Shown: positions 1-8,679 of the stretch, piece after piece
How the letters are laid out: the number at the start of each line of letters is the position of its first letter
How positions within the stretch are numbered: the stretch's first letter is position 1
From: Cladopsammia gracilis
Lineage: Eukaryota; Cnidaria; Anthozoa; Scleractinia; Dendrophylliidae
DNA: 64,000 nucleotides
NCBI GenBank assembly: GCA_022457155.1
Contig: JAJGOT010000562.1
Span: 248,001 to 312,000 of the forward strand
Direction: 5' to 3'
Made by a program: the position numbers and the translations under genes
Notes under the pieces: model-generated
Database searches by the model: none
Told to the model about the DNA's origin: nothing
Seen by the model: only the letters and a program-made list of their open reading frames with translations

Positions 1-39
1 GGGTGTCGCTCGTAAGAACTGAGTGAGGCGTGAAAAAAG

Positions 40-200
40 GTCGGATCCCTGCTCTTATCATGCCCTCGAGGAGAATTTCAAAGCATGCTGGGAACGGGAT
101 ACCCATAGGGGTATAGGTATTTGCTTTTTTTCCCATTTTGTCACGTGACATTTCTCTCAGTTTTATAATTTGCTGACGCGGCAAAATGGTTCATTTTGTT
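40..200 (-). promoter_or_regulatory. Outward-facing promoter-like segment at left end of palindrome
   Basis: Read on the minus strand, this holds the same ordered blocks as the promoter before the polymerase gene at 8410-8679. These are CTGAGAGAAATGTCACGTGAC, a CCTATGGGTATCCCGTTCC-like block, CAGCATGC, then CTCCTCGAGGGCATGATAAGAG where the other copy has a TATA box. GTCACGTGAC is a perfect E-box palindrome. It points off the left edge, implying a gene or gene fragment just outside the window. Confidence 0.55.
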
Positions 201-1890
201 TTATTTTTGACAGGAATTAAAGCAAATGACTTGAAATCTTGCATGGAACACTCTGAGTATGTATTGTTAATTGAAACGAAAGGGGAGGTCTGTATCTGTT
301 ACCGTTCACAATTCAGGTCTAATTTCTTGTTAGCTCATTTGCATAAACATACGGTTTTTTGGACCTGAAACAGTGAGAATTCAAGGAAATCACTTGAAAA
401 CTTCCAGAAAGTGGACTGAGCATGTGCACATGTAGGAAACCACAGGGGAAGTCTGTGTGTATCACCTTTGAGACTTTAGATGTGAAAACACAATGACATT
501 TTTAGTCAGACCAAATGATACGGTTGGGACACAGACTTTTTTTTGGACCTCATAAGCTAGGAATTGAAGCAAATGACTTGTAATCTTGCATGGAACACTC
601 TGAGTAAGGCTAGTTAATGGAAACGAAAGGGGAGATCTGTATCTATTACCGTTTGCAATTCAGGTCTGAAAAGAGAATGACATTTTGACCTATTTCTTGT
701 AAGCTCATTTGCATAAACATAGCTTTTTGGACCTGAAACAGTGACAATTCAAGGAAATCACTTGAAAACTTCCAGAAAGTGGACTGAGCATGTGCACATG
801 TAGGAATTCGAAACCACAGTGGAAGTCTGTGTGTGTCACCTTTGAGACTTAGGATGTGAAAACACAACGACATTTTTAGTCCGACCTAATGATACAGTTG
901 TGACACACAGACTTTTTTGGACCTCATAAGCCAGGAATTGAAGCAAATGACTTGAAATCTTGTATGGAACACTCAGAGTATGGCTAGTTAATGGAAACGA
1001 AAGGGGAGGTCTGTATCTGTTACCGTTCACAATTCAGGTCTGAAAAGAGAATGACATTTTGACCTATTTCTTGTAAGCTCATTTGCATAAAAAACAGCTT
1101 TTTTGGACCTGAAACAGGGAGAATTCAAGAAAAACACTTGAAAACTTCCAGAAAGTGGACTGAATATTTGCACATGTAGGAAACTACAGGAGAAGTCTGC
1201 GTGTGTCACCTTTGAGACTTTAGATGTGAAAACAGAATGGCATTTTTAGTCCGACCGGTAATGATACAGTTGGGACACAGACTTTTTTTGGACCTCATAA
1301 GCCAGGAATTAAAGCAAATGACTTGAAATCTTGCATGGAATACTCTGAGTATGGCTAGTTAATGGAAACGAAAGGGGAGGTCTGTATCTGTTACCGTTTG
1401 CAATTCAGGTCTGAAAAGAGAATGACATTTTGACCTATTTCTTGTAAGCTCATTTGCATTATAAACATAGCTTTTTTGGACCTGAAACAGTGAGAATTCA
1501 AGGAAATCACTTGAAAACTTCCAGAAAGTGGACTGAGCATGTGCACATGTAGGAAACCACAGGGGAAGTCTGCGTGTGTCACCTTTGAGACATGGATGTG
1601 AAAACACAATGACATTTTATAGTCCGACCTTATGATACAGTTGGGACACACAGACTTTTTTTGGACCTCATAGCAAATGACTTGAAATTTTGCATGGAAC
1701 ACTCTGAGTATGACTAGTTAATGGAAATGAAAGGGTAAGTCTGTTTCTGTCACCGTTCGCAATTCAGGTCTGAAAAGAGAATGACATGTTGACGTCTTTC
1801 TTCTTAGCTAATTTGCATAAACATAGATTTTTGGACCTGAAATACTGGGAATTCAACGAAATCACTTGAAATATTACAGAAAACACTGTG
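186..1890. repeat. Left-arm tandem array: ~370-bp higher-order repeat of two ~185-bp monomers
   Basis: The marker AATTCAGGTCTGAAAAGAGA recurs at about 655, 1029, 1400 and 1759, with a partial copy near 310, giving a period of about 360-374 bp. Each period consists of two diverged half-units sharing a skeleton: TTTTTGGACCT, then ACTTGAAA, then GGGGA(A/G)GTCTGT, then GACATTTT. They alternate A-B-A-B. Monomer B carries CATTTGCAT, whose complement is the octamer ATGCAAAT, at about 335, 709, 1079, 1449 and 1811. Short ORFs across this array are by-products of the repeat. Confidence 0.88.
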
Positions 1891-1904
1891 AGCTAGTATG
1901 TGCA

Positions 1905-2062
1905 AATAATCAATCAATCAATCAATCGTTTATTTACCTTTTTTTTCAAAACTAATTACAAGAGTTACATGGTAGATTAAGCTAAGGCAGGAGCTCTCAG
2001 CAAACGCTTTCGGGCTTTTCGAGGAGAGCCTCTGTTTAATTAATTGCACAACAGATCCTTTA
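1905..2062. repeat. (AATC)n tract with retroelement-like flank
   Basis: A short AATC microsatellite (about 5 units) leads into GTTTATTTACC, a poly-T run and a conserved segment rich in GAGAGC/GCTCTC motifs. The mirror copy is at about 5930-6075. A microsatellite joined to an AT-rich tail is typical of a non-LTR retroelement 3' end in reverse orientation, but no coding remnant adjoins it, so the class is uncertain. Confidence 0.35.
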
Positions 2063-2265
2063 CATGAACATGGCTTTGATATCATCTACTGCATTAGGGA
2101 TTTTGTATTATTTTTTTATGTATGTTGTATCCATTTCAATATTAATGCTACCGTATTTTTATTTTATTTTTCTTTTGGGGGAGAAAATGATTAACTTAAT
2201 TTTTAAGCTTTTTCTTGAATTAGTGAAACGTTTTAATTTCTTTTATAGATTTTGGTTATTCATTG

Positions 2266-3214
2266 TGTGGTTCCAGAAAAAATCATCGGCTTTAATGTTT
2301 TTGTTTTTGCCTTGAGTTTGCTAGCGCTTCAATTCCCCGAAGAACGATGTGTCTTCGGAACAAAGCAGCATCGAAAGTCAAAATGGCGGACAAAACCGGA
2401 GAGAATCTCGTCCCCAGACTCCCAGCGCTGTCACGTTTTCACTTCCGTTTAATTAAAGGGTTATTTCATGACACAAGCGATTTGCGTAAAATTGCATAAA
2501 ATTTCCACTTAGTAGTTGCTTTTATTTTTACGTCAAAGTTCAGTCAGTTGTAGAAGTAGTTTCTCAAAACTTCGCGGTGCCAGGGTCTTGTCGTTCCCAT
2601 TTCTTGCTCAACCTTCAGAAGGCTCGGCTGCTCAGCTAGTAAAATTCTGTCGATTGCTCACGAAATTGATTCAGCTTGATGGATATTGAGGGCATCCGTT
2701 TATGAAGTTAAAGAAGTTGCTGGTCGCTTAAAGAAAAACATTAGCAGATTGCAAGACAAAATTTGTAGAAAAATGAAAAGACAGAAAGGAACCCTGTAAG
2801 TTTCAACTATTATTTACTATTATCGTCTGCAAGAGTTGTTAGTGAGCTTTAGCGTACGCTAGCTTTAAACGCTTTAAATGACGTAGTAAAATAAGGTTAT
2901 TAAAACACTCGGTTTAAACTTTGAAACATAATTTTTTTACACACTATCGATGAACAACGTAGAACATTTCAAACTGCATAGCTGAAGATGCGAATAAAAA
3001 CAAAGCATTGTTTAAAATGAATACAGAGTTTATACGTGTGGTCATAATAAAATGCTTTCATGTTCGCGTAACTGAGTAAGTCCATTGAAATTTTTCGAGG
3101 GGGAGGAGGGGTCCATGTTTAAAAATACTGGAAATTCCTGGGGTGGGGTAGGGGTTGGGGGGTGCAATCCAAAAAACCTTCCGTGGGGGTATGGATATTT
3201 TCTGGAACCACACA
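2266..3214. repeat. Possible foldback element with TGTGGTTCCAGAAAA ends (arm copy)
   Basis: GTGTGGTTCCAGAAAA at about 2264 and its reverse complement TTTTCTGGAACCACAC at about 3197 face each other about 930 bp apart. The mirrored pair sits in the right arm (about 4770 and 5700). No transposase is visible between them. A non-autonomous DNA transposon is a reasonable reading; chance pairing of a dispersed repeat is the alternative. Confidence 0.35.
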
Positions 3215-3904
3215 TTCCATATCATATTGTCTTTGTATTTTACTGAGTATTTCATATAATTGGTACGTAATTGGGGTTTATGTATATTTGAGGATGATCT
3301 TGTATTATAAATTAGTAATAATCATAGATTAGTAAAGTGCGTTCAATCTGTAGTAAAATAATATTTTTTTATTGTATTGATTACCCAGAAATACTCAGAG
3401 AAAGTGGTGTTTTTGGGATGCTTTCATGTGGTGTAATAAACCAGTTGCAAAGTTTAACACAACAATAATCCTTAATAATATAACCGGGTTGAGTTATTTT
3501 TTGGCAACCGATGGAAATGACGATAATCCAATCGATTCCATAACACATCCTCAGGGTGTTGTAGAATTTCCATCCATTCCAAATCGCACAGGCTTTGAAT
3601 CACCTTTTGCGAATCTTGTCTGGTAATCATGTTTTTTCACACTTCCCACGGTTTGCGACGACGGCTATAATGACCCGTCACACCAGTCACACCCATCCTT
3701 TTGTAGGATTTCAATTTTCCCAGCTGGAATCCCAGTTTGGCCTCTAAAGCTAGCACGGAAAAGACCCCTCCGCCACTGAGAAGCTTCCTCTCAGGACGCG
3801 TGTTTCTCTTTCGAGTAGCACGTTTGACTCACTTTCCTCGAACCATACTGTCATTTGTGGTTTCTTCGAGAAAAAAAACACTCCCCCTTTTCATGGTAAG
3901 AAGC

Positions 3905-4080
3905 CGTGTTTTACGGCCTCGAAGCATGTTAACAAGCCGTGTAACCACTGTATTATTTTCCGTAAAACACGGCTTGTTAAACATGCTTCGAGGCCGTAAA
4001 ACACGGCTTGTTAACATGCTTCGAGGCTGTGTTACACGGCTTGTTAACATGCTTCGAGGCCGTAAAACACGGCTTCTTAC
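3905..4080. repeat. Tandem ~33-bp repeats at the palindrome centre
   Basis: A unit built from CGGCTTGTTAACATGCTTCG and AGGCCGTAAAACA recurs about four times across the centre, once inverted at the left edge. It contains the self-complementary parts GTTAAC and CCGTAAAACACGG. The unpaired spacer between the long arms is only about 85 bp and consists of these units. Confidence 0.8.
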
Positions 4081-6089
4081 CATGAAAAGGGGGAGTGTTT
4101 TTTTTCTCGAAGAAACCACAAATGACAGTATGGTTCGAGGAAGGTGAGTCAAACGTGCTACTCGAAAGAGAAACACGCGTCCTGAGAGGAAGCCTCTCAG
4201 TGGCGGAGGGGTCTTTTCCGTGCTAGCCTCAGAGGCCAAACTGGGATTCCAGCTGGGAAAATTGAAATCCTACAAAAGGATGGGTGTGACTGGTGTGACG
4301 GGTCATTATAGCCGTCGTCGCAAACCGTGGGAAGTGTGAAAAAACATGATTACCAGACAAGATTCGCAAAAGGTGATTCAAAGCCTGTGCGATTTGGAAT
4401 GGATGGAAATTCTACAACACCCTGAGGATGTGTTATGGAATCGATTGGATTATCGTCATTTCCATCGGTTGCCAAAAAATAACTCAACCCGGTTATATTA
4501 TTAAGGATTATTGTTGTGTTAAACTTTGCAACTGGTTTATTACACCACATGAAAGCATCCCAAAAACACCACTTTCTCTGAGTATTTCTGGGTAATCAAT
4601 ACAACAAAAAATATTATTTTACTACAGATTGAACGCACTTTACTAATCTATGATTATTACTAATTTATAATACAAGATCATCCTCAAATATACATAAACC
4701 CCAATTACGTACCAATTATATGAAATACTCAGTAAAATACAAAGACAATATGATATGGAATGTGTGGTTCCAGAAAATATCCATACCCCCACGGAAGGTT
4801 TTTTGGATTGCACCCCCCAACCCCTACCCCTCCCCAGGAATTTCCAGTATTTTTAAACATGGACCCCTCCTCCCCCTCGAAAAATTTCAATGGACTTACT
4901 CAGTTACGCGAACATGAAAGCATTTTATTATGACCACACGTATAAACTCTGTATTCATTTTAAACAATGCTTTGTTATTATTCGCATCTTTAGCTATGCA
5001 GTTTGAAATGTTCTACGTTGTTCATCGATAGTGTGTAAAAAAATTATGTTTCAAAGTTTAAACCGAGTGTTTTAATAACCTTATTTTACTACGTCATTTA
5101 AAGCGTTTAAAGCTAGCGTACGCTAAAGCTCACTTACAACTCTTGCAGACGATAATAGTAAATAATAGTTGAAACTTACAGGGTTCCTTTCTGTCTTTTC
5201 ATTTTTCTACAAATTTTGTCTTGCAATCTGCTAATGTTTTTCTTTAAGCGACCAGCAACTTCTTTAACTTCATAAACGGATGCCCTCAATATCCATCAAG
5301 CTGAATCAATTTCGTGAGCAATCGACAGAATTTTACTAGCTGGGCAGCCGAGCCTTCTGAAGGTTGAGCAAGAAATGGGAACGACAAGACCCTGGCACCG
5401 CGAAGTTTTGAGAAACTACTTCTACAACTGACGGAACTTTGACGTAAAAATAAAAACAACTACTAAGTGGAAATTTTATGCAATTTTACGCAAATCGCTT
5501 GTGTCATGAAATAACCCTTTAATTAAACGGAAGTTAAAACGTGACAGCGCTGGGAGTCTGGGGACGAGATTCTCTCCTGTTTTGTCCGCCATTTTGACTT
5601 TCGATGCTGCTTTGTTCCGAAGACACATCGTTCTTCGGGGAATTGAAGCGCTAGCAAACTCAAGGCAAAAACAAAAACATTAAAGCCGATGATTTTTTCT
5701 GGAACCACACAATGAATAACCAAAATCTATAAAAGAAATTAAAACGTTTCACTAATTCAAGAAAAAGCTTAAAAATTAAGTTAATCATTTTCTCCTCCAA
5801 AAGAAAAATAAAATAAAAATACGGTAGCATTAATATTGAAATGGATACAACATACATAAAAAAATAATACAAAATCCCTAATGCAGTAGATGATATCAAA
5901 GCCATGTTCATGTAAAGGATCTGTTGTGCAATTAATTAAACAGAGGCTCTCCTCGAAAAGCCCGAAAGCGTTTGCTGAGAGCTCCTGCCTTAGCTTAATC
6001 TACCATGTAACTCTTGTAATTAGTTTTGAAAAAAAAAGGTAAATAAACGATTGATTGATTGATTGATTGATTATTTGCACATACTAGCT

Positions 6090-7770
6090 CACAGTGTTGT
6101 CTGTAATATTTCAAGTGATTTCGTTGAATTCCCAGTATTTCAGGTCCAAAAATCTATGTTTATGCAAATTAGCTAAGAAGAAAGACGTCAACATGTCATT
6201 CTCTTTTCAGACCTGAATTGCGAACGGTGACAGAAACAGACTTACCCTTTCATTTCCATTAACTAGTCATACTCAGAGTGTTCCATGCAAAATTTCAAGT
6301 CATTTGCTATGAGGTCCAAAAAAAGTCTGTGTGTCCCAACTGTATCATAAGGTCGGACTATAAAATGTCATTGTGTTTTCACATCCATGTCTCAAAGGTG
6401 ACACACGCAGACTTCCCCTGTGGTTTCCTACATGTGCACATGCTCAGTCCACTTTCTGGAAGTTTTCAAGTGATTTCCTTGAATTCTCACTGTTTCAGGT
6501 CCAAAAAAGCTATGTTTATAATGCAAATGAGCTTACAAGAAATAGGTCAAAATGTCATTCTCTTTTCAGACCTGAATTGCGAACGGTAACAGATACAGAC
6601 CTCCCCTTTCGTTTCCATTAACTAGCCATACTCAGAGTGTTCCATGCAAGATTTCAAGTCATTTGCTTTAATTCCTGGCTTATGAGGTCCAAAAAAAGTC
6701 TGTGTCCCAACTGTATCATTACCGGTCGGACTAAAAATGCCATTCTGTTTTCACATCTAAAGTCTCAAAGGTGACACACGCAGACTTCTCCTGTAGTTTC
6801 CTACATGTGCAAATATTCAGTCCACTTTCTGGAAGTTTTCAAGTGTTTTTCTTGAATTCTCACTGTTTCAGGTCCAAAAAAGCTGTTTTTTATGCAAATG
6901 AGCTTACAAGAAATAGGTCAAAATGTCATTCTCTTTTCAGACCTGAATTGTGAACGGTAACAGATACAGACCTCCCCTTTCGTTTCCATTAACTAGCGAT
7001 ACTCTGAGTGTTCCATACAAGATTTCAAGTCATTTGCTTCAATTCCTGGCTTATGAGGTCCAAAAAAAGTCTGTGTGTCACAACTGTATCATTAGGTCGG
7101 ACTAAAAATGTCGTTGTGTTTTCACATCCTAAGTCTCAAAGGTGACACACACAGACTTCCCCTGTGGTTTCGAATTCCTACATGTGCACATGCTCAGTCC
7201 ACTTTCTGGAAGTTTTCAAGTGATTTCCTTGAATTGTCACTGTTTCAGGTCCAAAAAGCTATGTTTATGCAAATGAGCTTACAAGAAATAGGTCAAAATG
7301 TCATTCTCTTTTCTGACCTGAATTGCAAACGGTAACAGATACAGACTTCCCCTTTCGTTTCCATTAACTAGCCTTACTCAGAGTGTTCCATGCAAGATTA
7401 CAAGTCATTTGCTTCAATTCCTAGCTTATGAGGTCCAAAAAAAAGTCTGTGTCCCAACCGTATCATTTGGTCTGACTAAAAATGTCATTGTGTTTTCACA
7501 TCTAAAGTCTCAAAGGTGATACACACAGACTTCCCCTGTGGTTTCCTACATGTGCACATGCTCAGTCCACTTTCTGGAAGTTTTCAAGTGATTTCCTTGA
7601 ATTCTCACTGTTTCAGGTCCAAAAAACCGTATGTTTATGCAAATGAGCTAGAAAGAAATTAGACCTGAATTGTGAACGGTAACAGATACAGACCTCCCCT
7701 TTCGTTTCCATTAACAATACATACTCAGAGTGTTCCATGCAAGATTTCAAGTCATTTGCTTTAATTCCTG
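6090..7770. repeat. Right-arm copy of the two-monomer higher-order repeat
   Basis: This is the mirror image of the left array. ATGCAAATGAGCT now reads on the plus strand and recurs with the same spacing (for example near 6534, 6894, 7268 and 7638). The order of A and B monomers and even small length variants match the left arm. The array was therefore inverted as a block after it had formed. Confidence 0.87.
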
Positions 7771-7787
7771 TCAAAAATAAAACAAAA

Positions 7788-7907
7788 TGAAGCTTTTTGC
7801 CGCGTCAGCAAATTATAAAACTGAGAGAAATGTCACGTGACAAAATGGGAAAAAATCCGACCTTTTTTCACGCCTCACTCAGTTCTTACGAGCGACACCC
7901 AACAAAG
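7788..7907 (+). promoter_or_regulatory. Right-arm promoter copy, TATA block deleted
   Basis: This is homologous to the blocks at 8410-8560 and at 40-200. It retains AAACTGAGAGAAATGTCACG and the E-box but lacks the roughly 80 bp holding the GGGTA/CAGCATGC/CTCGAGGG-TATA blocks. It lies directly before the truncated polymerase N-terminus at 7908, so this copy of the gene probably lost its core promoter. Confidence 0.5.
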
Positions 7908-8060
7908 ATGGCATCAAACAAAGTAGTTGCGTCAACCCCTTCAATGGCCGACCTCGAGGAGGATCCCGAGGATTTGAACGATGACGTCTTGTTGGCGGCC
8001 ATGCAAGCGACGAAAGAGAGCAACCGCCCTCCTATTGGATTGTCGTTGCAGGCGTTGTAA
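7908..8060 (+). pseudogene. Truncated duplicate of the polymerase N-terminus (50 codons)
   Basis: The ATG at 7908 opens MASNKVVASTPSMADLEEDP and the frame stops at 8058-8060. From MADLEEDPEDLNDDVLLAAM it parallels MADREEDPEELDDDALLEAM at the start of the larger polymerase gene at 8680, including the run of acidic residues and the following NNR/SNR. After about 45 residues the similarity ends. It is a partial duplication of promoter plus first codons that sits exactly at the palindrome border. It could be a decoy or relic; no function is implied. Confidence 0.6.
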
Positions 8061-8375
8061 TTGTTCACGACATCGTTCAAAGGGGCGGGATCGAAACTGT
8101 GCCATGCTTTGAGGGGGCACCAACACCACGCGAAGCGAGTGCGGTTTGAGATAATCCGCGCGTCTCAGGGCCGAGAGACGTCTCCTTTGACGTTGTTTTC
8201 TCGCCAAATAAGCCCGATAGGTGCGCAGGGCGGTTTCGTTTGTCTCGGATCGTTCCTGTCTCCGCCAATCGTGGTATCCCGGGTTTCCCGCGCGATACCT
8301 TCGATGTTGTTCTCGCACTTTGTCGGGATTTCTCTGTTTCCACAGTTTCACCTTCTCGGCTTTGGTCAACGGCAT
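7941..8375 (-). CDS. Small basic ORF, divergent from the polymerase promoter (unrecognised)
   Basis: 144 codons starting MPLTKAEKVKLWKQRNPDKV on the minus strand. The first ~90 residues are very basic, with a repeated NP-x-basic pattern (RNPDKVREQHRRYR, then GNPGYHDWRRQERS). This suggests a nucleic-acid-binding protein such as a small virion or regulatory protein. The start lies about 35 bp from the promoter block at 8410, so the two genes would share a divergent promoter. The last ~50 residues lie antisense to the duplicated polymerase fragment at 7908-8060, so the true C-terminus may have been replaced. I cannot assign a family, and whether it is expressed is unknown. Confidence 0.4.
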   Translation of the reverse strand: MPLTKAEKVKLWKQRNPDKVREQHRRYRAGNPGYHDWRRQERSETNETALRTYRAYLARKQRQRRRLSALRRADYLKPHSLRVVLVPPQSMAQFRSRPFERCREQLQRLQRQSNRRAVALFRRLHGRQQDVIVQILGILLEVGH

Positions 8376-8409
8376 GGTGAACGAGAGTCGTCAAGCACAG
8401 AATGAACCG

Positions 8410-8679
8410 TTTGGTCGTATCGGCAAATCATAAACCTCAGAGAAATGTCACGTAACGCACAGGGTGACAGAAACAAAATACCCATACCGCCCCATGGGTA
8501 CCCCGTTCCTCCCCAGCATGCAACGTCCTTCTCCTCGAGGGTATAAAAGAGTGCAGAGTGAAACCTAACCAACTCGTTTTTTGTGCCGTGGCTGTAAAAA
8601 CGCTGTTCAACCCCGAAAAAACTCAAAAGGCACTTTCTTTGTCAATGAACACTTTGTCTAGTATTTTTTCTCCTTTAAA
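8410..8679 (+). promoter_or_regulatory. Promoter and 5' leader of the PolB gene
   Basis: The order is: CAGAGAAATGTCACGTAAC (degenerate E-box, 8438-8456), a CCCATGGGTACCCCGTTCC block, CAGCATGC at about 8515, CTCCTCGAGG, then TATAAAAG at 8542-8549. The ATG at 8680 follows 131 bp after the TATA box. The same block order at both palindrome ends shows this is a duplicated, once functional polymerase II promoter. The basic ORF at 7941-8375 diverges from its upstream side. Confidence 0.65.

Larger units (their letters stand above)
1..7902. repeat. Giant imperfect palindrome (two inverted arms of ~3.95 kb)
   Basis: The first 40 bases are the reverse complement of 7863-7902, and the match runs inward through both arms to a centre near 3,989. 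Paired landmarks: 2064-2315 (+) against 5660-5911 (-), 3058-3255 (-) against 4720-4917 (+), and 3426-3626 (+) against 4350-4550 (-). The arms differ by scattered single-base changes, short indels and one segment of about 80 bp (near 46-125) missing from the right arm. They are therefore close but not identical. The window begins exactly where the symmetry becomes visible, so the palindrome may extend further left. It could be a real inverted duplication or head-to-head element junction, or an assembly foldback; the sequence alone does not decide. Confidence 0.93.

Noticed and set aside
2064..2315. 83-codon hydrophobic ORF present in both palindrome arms
   Set aside because: AT-rich, no homology recognised, and its conservation is explained by arm duplication alone.
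3737..4239. 136-codon ORFs spanning the palindrome centre on both strands
   Set aside because: Mirror translations of the inverted repeat, with sequence dictated by the ~33-bp units.
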